This document shows, piece by piece, positions 52,845-61,586 of a stretch of 64,000 nucleotides of DNA. Each line of letters begins with the position of its first letter. Positions within the stretch are counted from its first letter, which is position 1. Position numbers and translations under genes: made by a program. Under the pieces are notes generated by a model, which was not told where the DNA came from, searched no databases, and saw only the letters and a list, made by a program, of their open reading frames with translations. The stretch spans positions 124,001 through 188,000 of the forward strand of contig JAWLGR010000005.1 of the NCBI GenBank assembly GCA_041684965.1, written 5' to 3'. Source of the stretch: Mariniphaga sp041684965. GTDB lineage: Bacteria; Bacteroidota; Bacteroidia; Bacteroidales; Prolixibacteraceae.

Positions 52845-55241
52845 ATGATTAAGTATTATTTAAAACTTGCACTAAGGAACCTGCAAGGAAACAAAGTTAC
52901 CAAAGGGGTGAAAATAATTGGCATGGCACTGGCCATAACCATAAGTATGATAATCTTCCTCTATGTAAACAACGAACTGAACTACGACCGTTTTTTTTCA
53001 AACCATAAGAATGTATATCGGATATTAAACGATGTGAAAAAAATGGATGGGACACAAGGTAAAGGGGCATCTACACCATATCCTCTCGCTGAAGAAATAA
53101 AACAAAACTTCCCTGAGATCCAATATATCTGTCGTATATCTTCTAATCAACAGCAGCCATTCTATTATAATGATATCATTTTTGATATAAATAGATTTCA
53201 TGCTGACAGTACCTTTTTTAAAATATACGATGTAAATATTATTGCTGGCGATGCTAATAGTATCTTGTCAGAACCTTACACTGCCGCAATTTCAAAAATG
53301 ACAGCAAAAAAAATATTTGGGAATGAAGAAGCAATAGGTAAAACAATTAAGTGGTATAACGTGGTTTCAATTACTATTACAGGAGTCTTTGAGGATTTTC
53401 CTAAATCCTCTACTATGAATCCAGAGATAATCTTATCAATGCTAAGTGATAAATGGATTAAAGACAACATAAAAAGATGGGATATACATGCAGCGTTAAC
53501 AATTGTATTACTCCAACCGGAAACTGACTTAAAATATTTATCGGAGAAAATAAATAACCTGACAGCTGATAAAGTTAAACTATCTGCTGTACATGGACAC
53601 CAAGAGTGGAAATTCGAATTTCAGCCAATAACAGAAGTTCATTTTGATAAAAATAGTTGGGGAGGATTTAATAAGCCGATCAATAAAGAAGTACTTCATA
53701 TTTTACTATTGGTTGCCCTTTTTATTATCATAATTGCCTTGTTAAACCATGTTAATATTTCAACAAACCTGAGATTAAAACAGGTAAAACAAAACAGTAT
53801 AGACAAAGTATTTGGGATGAAAAAGAAACAACAATTTGTTAAAATCCTGACTGAAACCATATGTGATTTTTTCACCTCATTGGTTCTGGCAATAATTCTG
53901 TTACTATTATTTTTTCCGCAAATTAACCAATTGCTCGATAAAAATATACTACTTTTTAGCCATCCCCTGATATGGATATTTTACATCACAGGTCTCTTGC
54001 TGATATCTTTCTTAACAGCATATTTTGAATCAATAATTGTATCGAAAATAAATTTTGTTAGCGCACTGAAAGGGAAATTAGGTAAAAAACAATCAGGGAA
54101 ATGGATAAAACAAACTGTTTTGATTTCTCAATATGCCATAGCTGTTTTTTTAATCTTTCTTTCGGCTGTTGTTTTTATGCAAACACGATATTTAATTAAT
54201 CGTGACTTAGGTATGGACAGGGAAAATATATTAGTAATTAAACCCCAATTTATAAAATTTGGGAAAAACCAACTTTTTATAGATGAAGTTAAAAAATTCC
54301 CTGAAGTTAAGTCTGCCACTTTCACTAACGTAATCCCTGGGAAAGGTAGTAATATTAATAAATATTTTGTATCGGGGCAACCAAGTGAAAGTGCCATTTC
54401 CTGTTTAAGAATACAAACGGACAATAACTTTATTGAAACCTTTGATATACCTCTCATTGCAGGTGAAAATTTACGACAACAGAAGATTGGTAATCCAAAG
54501 ACGGATATCATAATGACAAAGTCCTCCGTTAGATTTTTTGGGTTTCAAAATCCTATGGAGGCTGTTGGTAAGACTATCGTGTGGCCATCCAGTAATAATT
54601 TGCTTCTTAATATTGTAGGCGTAACTGATGATTTTTTCATTACTAATTTATATGCGAGGGATATTAAAATTGGTATAATAATGCAAAATAGTGATTTAAA
54701 TATTTGGTACGTTTTTGCTATTAAATACAACACTTCTAATGCGTTAACTTTGATTAAACAAATTGAGGAGACATGGAAAGAGGTTTTTGAAGAGCCATCG
54801 ATGAACTATTATTTTTTAAATGATTCTTATCGCAAAGTTTATAAAACTGAGCTTATACAACGTCAACTATTTTTGCTTTTTGCTTTAATGGCAGTTATAA
54901 TTGCCTGTTTTGGGATATTTGCCATGGCCTTTGAAACAATAGTCCAGCGTGCAAAAGAGATTGGTATCCGGAAAGTAAATGGAGCAAAAACTCAAAATAT
55001 TTTAACCTTATTGTTCCGCAATTATGTTGGAATTATATTAATTGCTATCATCCCGGGACTAATCATAGCAAATTTTGTTGCTTCCAGATGGCTTGAAAAC
55101 TATGATAACAAAATACCTGTATCCTGGTATTTCTTTATAGTACCAATAGTTTTAATCGCAATTGCAACCCTTACCTCTGTGATTTATCATTCCTACAAAG
55201 CGGCAGTTTCAAATCCTATAAATGCATTAAAGTATGAATAG
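52845..55241 (+). CDS. FtsX/MacB-type ABC permease
   Basis: 798 residues. N-terminal helix (VKIIGMALAITISMIIFLYV), a large periplasmic core (50-270), a membrane cluster near 280-400 (ILLLVALFIIIIALLNHV), a second periplasmic core and a final cluster (LLFALMAVIIACFGIFAMAF; GIILIAIIPGLIIANFV). The end motif AVSNPINALKYE is typical. Two fused MacB-like halves make the full transmembrane part. Much richer in A and T than the ATPase and TolC genes upstream, which suggests separate ancestry or replacement. Probably exports a peptide, antibiotic or lipid-like molecule. Confidence 0.88.
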   Translation: MIKYYLKLALRNLQGNKVTKGVKIIGMALAITISMIIFLYVNNELNYDRFFSNHKNVYRILNDVKKMDGTQGKGASTPYPLAEEIKQNFPEIQYICRISSNQQQPFYYNDIIFDINRFHADSTFFKIYDVNIIAGDANSILSEPYTAAISKMTAKKIFGNEEAIGKTIKWYNVVSITITGVFEDFPKSSTMNPEIILSMLSDKWIKDNIKRWDIHAALTIVLLQPETDLKYLSEKINNLTADKVKLSAVHGHQEWKFEFQPITEVHFDKNSWGGFNKPINKEVLHILLLVALFIIIIALLNHVNISTNLRLKQVKQNSIDKVFGMKKKQQFVKILTETICDFFTSLVLAIILLLLFFPQINQLLDKNILLFSHPLIWIFYITGLLLISFLTAYFESIIVSKINFVSALKGKLGKKQSGKWIKQTVLISQYAIAVFLIFLSAVVFMQTRYLINRDLGMDRENILVIKPQFIKFGKNQLFIDEVKKFPEVKSATFTNVIPGKGSNINKYFVSGQPSESAISCLRIQTDNNFIETFDIPLIAGENLRQQKIGNPKTDIIMTKSSVRFFGFQNPMEAVGKTIVWPSSNNLLLNIVGVTDDFFITNLYARDIKIGIIMQNSDLNIWYVFAIKYNTSNALTLIKQIEETWKEVFEEPSMNYYFLNDSYRKVYKTELIQRQLFLLFALMAVIIACFGIFAMAFETIVQRAKEIGIRKVNGAKTQNILTLLFRNYVGIILIAIIPGLIIANFVASRWLENYDNKIPVSWYFFIVPIVLIAIATLTSVIYHSYKAAVSNPINALKYE

Positions 55242-55450
55242 CCCGGTTCTTAGCATAAATCTACCGACAAATTGGGAAAGGCTCAAAAGAATCTTACAGG
55301 AAAAGAAATGAAACAAATAATAAAACAAAAAAGCAGTCATACCCCCTACAGGAGATTCTGCCTGTTTTTCAACTGATGGATGGGCATGTTGGCATAATAA
55401 AGTTGGCAAAACTTCCGGGCTGCAATCAGGAACCAACTGGAACTACATTT

Positions 55451-56632
55451 TCATCTTGTTTTTTTCCAACGTGCCACAACAATCAACTGGAAAATTATAA
55501 ATGGTAAAGTCAGCAAAAGCAAATTTTTCCAGCCAACTGCAAAAATAAACCAGCCCGCCGAAAGAGATGCAACTGCTTGCGTTCCGAAAATAACAAAATC
55601 ATTTACGGCCTGCACTTTAAAGCGTTCGCTGGGTTTATAGGTGAATGGGAGCATAGTAGTTGCCCCTATAAACAGAAAGTTCCAGCCAATGCCCAAAAGA
55701 ATAAGCGAAATCCAATAGTTCCCAAATTGTTTTCCTGCAAATGCTATAGCAATGCAAAGGAGATAGGCAATTAAACCCAGGATCATCATTTTAGGCACTC
55801 CCAGTTTTTTTATAATCCAGGCAGCAATAAGCGAAGGTAAAAACATGGCAACAATATGGCTTTGGATTACCCATTTGGTGTGCCCCAGTGAATGGCCATC
55901 CATTACGTGCATGCTCACCGGGGTGGCGGTCATAATAAAACTCATAACTGCATAACCAATGGTAGCACTTAACAGAGCCACCCAAAAGGTCCGTTGCAGC
56001 AAAATTTCTTTTAACGGCCGTTGAATATCCCCTTCACTGTTTTCCCTGGGCACAGGATTTCTGAACCAAAATAAGAATGCCAGGCCCACAGTAAACAGAA
56101 CAGAAAGCATAACGAATGACCCGGCAAATTCCTTACTCATGATATCTTTTCCCAGCATAGCAATTTCCGGTCCCAGGAAAGCAGCTGCAATACCGCCCAC
56201 CAAAACCATGGATGCTGCTTTTGGTATCAATGTCTCGGATACGCTCTCCATTGCCGCAAACCTGAACTGCATTACACATGAATACATGGTGCCCAGTAGA
56301 AATGTACTCAGACAAAAAAGATAAAAGTGGGAAATGGAGATGGCATATGCTGCGAGCAGTGCTGCAAAAATTGAAAAAATGCCAATCACAAAAAACGATT
56401 TTCGCCGGCCAATGGTGTTCATCAGCAGCGTAACCGGGGGAATGGTAACAGCGGTTCCTACAACAATACTGGCTACAGGAAGTGTAGCCAGATTCTCAAG
56501 AGGTGCAAGTTTAGTTCCCACCAATCCGCCAACAAAAACCACAAGTGAACTTACCGACAGTAAAAGCGCTTGTGAAATGGTGAGTATCCACACATTACGG
56601 GGAAGGCTGTTCATTCTAAAATTAGGTTTCAA
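55451..56632 (-). CDS. Major facilitator superfamily transporter
   Basis: 393 residues with about 12 membrane helices. Loop 2-3 has the family-like MNTIGRRKSFF, a variant of GxxxDRxGRR. Middle loop (RNPVPRENSEGDIQRPLKE) divides two six-helix halves. The start may be ATG 56632 or the sixth codon on (MNSLPRNVWILTIS, 56614). Substrate cannot be told from sequence. Convergent with the ABC permease gene. Confidence 0.85.
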   Translation of the reverse strand: MKPNFRMNSLPRNVWILTISQALLLSVSSLVVFVGGLVGTKLAPLENLATLPVASIVVGTAVTIPPVTLLMNTIGRRKSFFVIGIFSIFAALLAAYAISISHFYLFCLSTFLLGTMYSCVMQFRFAAMESVSETLIPKAASMVLVGGIAAAFLGPEIAMLGKDIMSKEFAGSFVMLSVLFTVGLAFLFWFRNPVPRENSEGDIQRPLKEILLQRTFWVALLSATIGYAVMSFIMTATPVSMHVMDGHSLGHTKWVIQSHIVAMFLPSLIAAWIIKKLGVPKMMILGLIAYLLCIAIAFAGKQFGNYWISLILLGIGWNFLFIGATTMLPFTYKPSERFKVQAVNDFVIFGTQAVASLSAGWFIFAVGWKNLLLLTLPFIIFQLIVVARWKKTR

Positions 56633-56721
56633 GAGGATATTTTATTATATCCGACAGTAATCAACAGTACAACGATTTAATGTACAGAATGTTCGGAGTT
56701 GTTCTTTTCTCCAAAAATGTG

Positions 56722-58251
56722 TCAGCTAATTTCTTTTATTCCTTTGTTTATTCTTAAAACTGTTTCCTCTTTTCCAAGAATTTCACAAATGACAAAAAGA
56801 TCAGGTCCCATGTTCCCGCCCACAAGGCAAAGCCGGAGCGGGTTCATAATAGCACCAAAATTCCATCCTTTTTCATTCATAAAGGCCGAGAAGCTTTCTT
56901 TTATGGAGGCGGCAGTCCAATCATCCAACGAAGCAAAAAGTACATTTATTTCTGCAAGCTGTTCGGGTGTTTCCGGCTTCCAGCGTTTTTTTACGGCTTG
57001 TGCATCATACGATGCAGGTGCTTCAAAAAAGAAACTTCCCTGCTCCCAAAGGTCGGATACAAATTCGCAGCGCTCCTTGATTTCAGAAACTACCTTTTCA
57101 ATCTTGTTATCAGCAGCGGTAATTCCCTTCTCCGACAAAACCGGTTTAAATAATTCGGCCAGTTCGCTTACCGTTTTTTGCTGAAAATAATGCTTGTTGA
57201 ACCATTTGGCTTTTTCAGGATCAAACCGGGAGCCGGATTTAACCACGCGCTCCAGGCTGAAAGCTTCTGTTAGTTCCTGCAGTGTAAAAAACTCCTGCTC
57301 TGTTCCGGGGTTCCAGCCAAGCAATGCAAGCAGATTAATAAATGCCTCCGGGAAATAGCCGTCTTCTCTGTAGCCGCGGAAAACCTCACCTGAATATGGG
57401 TCTTTCCATTCGAGCGGGAAGACAGGAAACCCCATTTTATCACCATCGCGTTTGCTGAGTTTGCCTTTACCTGTTGGCTTCAGGATAAGCGGCAGGTGCG
57501 CAAATTGCGGTTTTGAGTCTTCCCAGCCAAATGCCCGGTACAGCAAAACATGCAGCGGAAGCGACGGCAGCCATTCTTCACCACGGATGACATGGGTAAT
57601 TTCCATTAAATGATCATCAACTACATTGGCAAGGTGATAAGTGGGCATTCCGTCCGATTTGAAAAGTACCTTGTCGTCGAGGCTTTTGGTTGTGTTAAAT
57701 GTTACGCTGCCTCTTATGATGTCGTTCTCGGTTACATCTACATCCTCAGGCATCTTAAACCGGATGACGTAAGGCTCGCCACTTTCTGTTTTCTGCTGAA
57801 CTCTCTCTTGCGATAATTTCAATGAATTGTTCAGGTGCTCACGAGTACCGATTCCATAGGAAAAGGTTTCACCCTTTGCTTCGGCATTCTTCCGAAGCTG
57901 CTCAATCTCTTCGGGTGTGTCGAAAGCAATGTATGCCCAGCCCGATTCCACCAGCTGATCGGCATACTTCCGGTACAAATGCTTGCGTTCGCTCTGGCGG
58001 TAAGGACCGTAAGCTCCACCTTTTACAGGATCTTCTAAAGGGTTCAGGCCACACCAGTTCAGGCTTTCTGCAATGTATTGCTCGGCACCCGGAACAAACC
58101 GGTTCTGGTCTGTATCCTCGATTCTTAATATGAAATCTCCCCCGTGTTTTTTTGCAAACAGGTAATTAAACAGTGCAGTGCGTACACCCCCCATATGCAG
58201 CGGACCGGTTGGACTTGGGGCAAAACGTACCCTTACTTTAGGATTATTCAT
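56722..58251 (-). CDS. gltX: Glutamate--tRNA ligase
   Basis: 509 residues from ATG 58251 (MNNPKVRVRFAPSPTGPLHMGG); the extra upstream codons (to 58278) are not typical. HIGH-type motif PLHMGG, KMSKS-type motif KLSKRDG, and the class I aaRS order (GVRTALFNYLFAKKHGGDFILRIEDTD; HVIRGEEWLPSLPLH). C-terminal anticodon-binding helices. It attaches Glu to tRNA-Glu. Standard length, no oddity seen. Confidence 0.95.
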   Translation of the reverse strand: MNNPKVRVRFAPSPTGPLHMGGVRTALFNYLFAKKHGGDFILRIEDTDQNRFVPGAEQYIAESLNWCGLNPLEDPVKGGAYGPYRQSERKHLYRKYADQLVESGWAYIAFDTPEEIEQLRKNAEAKGETFSYGIGTREHLNNSLKLSQERVQQKTESGEPYVIRFKMPEDVDVTENDIIRGSVTFNTTKSLDDKVLFKSDGMPTYHLANVVDDHLMEITHVIRGEEWLPSLPLHVLLYRAFGWEDSKPQFAHLPLILKPTGKGKLSKRDGDKMGFPVFPLEWKDPYSGEVFRGYREDGYFPEAFINLLALLGWNPGTEQEFFTLQELTEAFSLERVVKSGSRFDPEKAKWFNKHYFQQKTVSELAELFKPVLSEKGITAADNKIEKVVSEIKERCEFVSDLWEQGSFFFEAPASYDAQAVKKRWKPETPEQLAEINVLFASLDDWTAASIKESFSAFMNEKGWNFGAIMNPLRLCLVGGNMGPDLFVICEILGKEETVLRINKGIKEIS

Positions 58252-58316
58252 ATATAATTTGTTGTAAAATTCATGCAAATATAGGGGAAATAAAAAATAC
58301 AGGCTTGTCGGAAGAA

Positions 58317-58510
58317 TTAGTTTTTGGGAGGCACAGGAATATCCAGCTGTTTACATATTAACTCACACAAGAAATCATCTGGTTCAGCATGACGTGAATT
58401 ACAGTTCCTTTACCATTTGAAGCATTAAGATATTTATCATGTTTCTTTCCATGCTTGATAAATCCACAATTATGCTGATTTAGGTATTTGATAAATTGTC
58501 TGCGTTTCAT
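58317..58510 (-). pseudogene. hicA: Frameshifted HicA-type toxin gene
   Basis: From ATG 58510 it reads MKRRQFIKYLNQHNCGFIKH and GKKHDKYLNASNGKGTVI, the HicA mRNA-interferase core with the usual catalytic His (KHGKKH). It then leaves frame and stops at 58358. The +1 frame continues as RHAEPDDFLCELICKQLDIP, the normal HicA ending, to a stop at 58317. Loss of one C near 58395 explains both. The toxin is probably inactive, although the antitoxin gene upstream is intact. Confidence 0.7.
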
Positions 58511-58514
58511 GGAA

Positions 58515-58724
58515 TTAAATAAAATGCAACTCCTCTTCAGCAATCATCTCTCCATTAGGATCATATTGTTCCCGCAAATCTTCAAAATAAAGTTCCATGG
58601 CATCTTTAATATTACTTCTTAATTCTTTTACTGTTTTTCCTTGAGTAAAAACTGCAGGAATCTCCTTTAGCTGACCAACAAGATAACCCGATTTCCCTTC
58701 TTTAATTACAATTGTAAGCCGCAT
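58515..58724 (-). CDS. hicB: HicB-like antitoxin
   Basis: 69 residues from ATG 58724 (MRLTIVIKEGKSGYLVGQL); an earlier in-frame ATG at 58745 adds 7 residues. UPF0150/HicB fold: KEIPAVFTQGKTVKELRSNIKDAMELYFEDL. No C-terminal DNA-binding domain is present, so it is the short type. It lies 4 bases before hicA, antitoxin first. It should bind and neutralise HicA; with hicA frameshifted it may be a leftover. Confidence 0.8.
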   Translation of the reverse strand: MRLTIVIKEGKSGYLVGQLKEIPAVFTQGKTVKELRSNIKDAMELYFEDLREQYDPNGEMIAEEELHFI

Positions 58725-58842
58725 ATTCACAATCTTTTTATACAAAAATAATCATTTAGATTTTAAAAAACTCTGAAAAGAATACAACCATTATACCTGA
58801 TTCAAAATATTATACCTTTGTGGCCGAATATGAATTGAAATA

Positions 58843-60102
58843 ATGGAACGAAGGGATATAGAGATAATGGCACCTGTTGGTTCGTATGAATCATTAATGG
58901 CTGCCATACAGGGGGGAGCCGGGTCGGTCTATTTTGGGGTGGAACACCTGAATATGCGGTCGCGATCGGCCAATAATTTTTCGCTCGACGATTTAAGAAA
59001 AATCGTTGAAACAGCTTCGGCAAAAAGTGTGAAAACTTACCTCACCCTCAATGTTGAAATTTTTGATACCGAAACTGATCAGATGCGTTCCGTGCTTGAT
59101 GCTGCCAGGGAAGCAGGAGTTTCAGCCGTAATTGCAGCTGATATTTCGGTTATTATGTACGCCCGTTCAATTGGGCTGGAAGTGCATATTTCCACCCAGG
59201 TAAACATTACCAATTTTGAAGCGGTAAAATTTTATGCGCAGTTTGCCGATGTGCTGGTACTTGCCCGTGAAATGAACCTGGGGAGAGTGTGGGAAATCAG
59301 CAACCAGATAAATCAGCACCAAATAAAAGGGCCTTTCGGGGAACTTGTCCGGCTTGAAATGTTTGTGCATGGAGCATTGTGTATGGCTGTCAGCGGGAAA
59401 TGTTATCTCAGTCTTCATGAAATGGATTCATCAGCAAACCGTGGTTCCTGCCTGCAAACCTGTCGCCGTGCATATATTGTAACCGATAAGGAAACAGGTG
59501 CCGAACTGGAGATTGACAATGAATACATCATGTCGCCCAAAGACTTAAAAACAATCCATTTTTTAAATAAAATTCTTGACGCAGGGGTATCCGTCCTTAA
59601 AATTGAAGGACGAGCCCGTTCTCCCGAATACGTTAAAACAACCGTTCAATGCTATCATGAGGCGGTGGAAGCCTATACTAGTGGTACATTTACTATAGAT
59701 AAGGTAAATGATTGGGACCAGCGACTTTCCTCAGTCTTTAACCGTGGATTCTGGGATGGCTATTACCTTGGACAGCGACTCGGAGAATGGAGCTCCAATT
59801 ATGGTTCACAGGCCACTAAACGGAAAATTTATATAGGGAAATGTACCAATTATTTTACCAACATTCAGGTAGCAGAGTTTAAGTTGGAGACTCAGAATTT
59901 GAAAACCGGTGACGAAATAATAGTTACAGGACCAACTACAGGTGTTGTTCAAACGGTAGCGGAAGAGATAAGGGTTGAACTGGATAACGTGATGGAGGGA
60001 TTTAAAGGGCAACATGTTTCAGTGCCGATTCCTACCAGGCTTCGACGCTCCGATAAGTTGTTTAAAGTGGTAAATGCAGGTGAGGTAAAGCAAAGGAGGT
60101 AA
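58843..60102 (+). CDS. Peptidase U32 family protein (RlhA/TrhP type)
   Basis: 419 residues. Opens IEIMAPVGSYESLMAAIQGG; U32 signature EMFVHGALCMAVSGKCYLS with conserved Cys, then NRGSCLQTCRRAY. A C-terminal small beta domain follows (IYIGKCTNYFTNIQVAEF). Despite the name, characterised relatives hydroxylate tRNA or 23S rRNA using Fe-S and prephenate-derived chemistry. Which RNA is modified cannot be told here. Divergent from the hicAB remnant. Confidence 0.88.
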   Translation: MERRDIEIMAPVGSYESLMAAIQGGAGSVYFGVEHLNMRSRSANNFSLDDLRKIVETASAKSVKTYLTLNVEIFDTETDQMRSVLDAAREAGVSAVIAADISVIMYARSIGLEVHISTQVNITNFEAVKFYAQFADVLVLAREMNLGRVWEISNQINQHQIKGPFGELVRLEMFVHGALCMAVSGKCYLSLHEMDSSANRGSCLQTCRRAYIVTDKETGAELEIDNEYIMSPKDLKTIHFLNKILDAGVSVLKIEGRARSPEYVKTTVQCYHEAVEAYTSGTFTIDKVNDWDQRLSSVFNRGFWDGYYLGQRLGEWSSNYGSQATKRKIYIGKCTNYFTNIQVAEFKLETQNLKTGDEIIVTGPTTGVVQTVAEEIRVELDNVMEGFKGQHVSVPIPTRLRRSDKLFKVVNAGEVKQRR

Positions 60103-60172
60103 TTTTTTTACTCTGATACCGGGTTTTCAAAAAGAAAATAATATCTTCATGCCACCAACATAAAATTAAATC

Positions 60173-61090
60173 ATGAAACGCATCCTTACACTGTTATTCC
60201 TTGTTTTTTTGCTTTTTGAAACAGGAACAGCCCAGGTTATAAGGTACCGTTTAAGTGCAAACAGCGGCATTTTTTTAGGTGAACCTTTGTTAAAGGAAAA
60301 CCAGTATTCATCGGGAGAGAATTTATCTCATCCCGGAAGCCAAAACTTTAAACCTTTATTAGAACCCGGGATTGAACTGGAAATAGTAGCTCCGTTTTCA
60401 TATGATTTTGAAATGGGGATACAATTTGAATATGGAAGATTTGCAGGAAGTACTCCCACTGCCCCGTTAAATAACTTTTTTATGTCGAGGTATAACCCTC
60501 TGCGTTATCAAGGAGCGACATTCAAAGAGTTTTACCCTGATGAGGCAATGATTTATGACAGCCAAATATTAAAAATCCTTGGTACTGCAAGGTGGTATTT
60601 TTTGCCATACAGTAAAGAGCTAAACATTTTTATGAAGTGTTTTGGTGGAGTTGCATTTACAGGAACCGATTTTACATTTGAAAATCCTGTACATCGTGTA
60701 GAGTCAGGTGTTGGGGTTTTATTTGCCCGGGGTACAAAGAACAGCGACTACCCCAAGATGGCTGGCATAACAGGTGGAACCGGCCTGGGAGCAACCTACC
60801 GGTTGTCTGATAAATTCGATATGTATTTTGATGTTACTACTTCTTTAATTCATTCTGATATTGTAAATGGTATTCCAAACTTTAACTATATTACAGAGGG
60901 GGGGACAGCCCGGATGGAGCGCACAAGTGCTATTGCAGCGGTAATGCAGGGTTCGCTTGGTATATTTTATTCAGCTATTCCCGACAGGAGGATGAATAAA
61001 AGCAATATTACCCGTTCATCAAGTTTGAATAAAAAGAATTTTTTGAAAAAGAAATCCAAACGCTCCTTTAGTAAAAAACGAAGAAGATAA
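60173..61090 (+). CDS. Outer-membrane beta-barrel protein with basic tail
   Basis: 305 residues. Signal peptide (FETGTAQV). The body is beta-strand-rich with aromatic/Gly alternation (FSYDFEMGIQFEYGRFAG; KFDMYFDVTTSLIHSD), suggesting an 8- to 12-strand outer-membrane barrel. The last 35 residues are strongly basic (SSLNKKNFLKKKSKRSFS, KKRRR). Such a tail is unusual for a barrel protein, whose last strand normally ends at the C-terminus. No family recognised. Confidence 0.6.
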   Translation: MKRILTLLFLVFLLFETGTAQVIRYRLSANSGIFLGEPLLKENQYSSGENLSHPGSQNFKPLLEPGIELEIVAPFSYDFEMGIQFEYGRFAGSTPTAPLNNFFMSRYNPLRYQGATFKEFYPDEAMIYDSQILKILGTARWYFLPYSKELNIFMKCFGGVAFTGTDFTFENPVHRVESGVGVLFARGTKNSDYPKMAGITGGTGLGATYRLSDKFDMYFDVTTSLIHSDIVNGIPNFNYITEGGTARMERTSAIAAVMQGSLGIFYSAIPDRRMNKSNITRSSSLNKKNFLKKKSKRSFSKKRRR

Positions 61091-61586
61091 ATTAACTCGT
61101 TGTTCAGTATTTGGGATGGATTCAGCTGAATTATCACATTATCACCGGCATCCATGCCAGTATAAATTATCTAATCAAATTTACTCTTTATGGCTATCCC
61201 GCATGCAGGATTAAATTTTTTCTGGTGGCAATCTTTCGGGCAGAAGTATCCTGCTTACAAATTGATATTGCACTTCTATTCGAGTCTTTCAGTGAATTTC
61301 ATTATCTGGCAGTTCCAAAATTGCGCTGAAAGCTATTCAAACATTTGATAGCGACGTATTTCCTTCGATTTAAATTTGTATCTGATTTGTGAGTTTAGTA
61401 CGAAAATGGTGCTTGTTAGCTTTGTCAAAAACGTTGACTAACCGGGTTATCTGAACAGCTAGCATGCAGATTCATTCTAGCTTTTTCATAATCCAGAGGT
61501 TTATTTGCCAGACATCGATAATTCCTGATATAGAAATAGTAGTAATTCTATGCCTGGTTTGACATTAAACAACAGGCAGAAAATGG
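61091..61586. other. Convergent intergenic region, possible decayed 11-base array
   Basis: 496 bases between the barrel gene and the acyl-CoA synthetase gene. At 61364-61404 TTCG and two TTTG cores are 11 bases apart, followed by TGAG and CGAA 11 apart, resembling the arrays at 11667 and 33787 with the central spacer lost. The rest shows nothing I can support. Confidence 0.35.

Noticed and set aside
55242..55450. Possible terminator between the ABC permease and MFS genes
   Set aside because: No stem longer than a few bases and no T run could be found.
61111..61329. 72-codon plus-strand frame after the barrel gene
   Set aside because: No recognisable pattern, lies in a convergent gap, and codon use is unlike neighbours.
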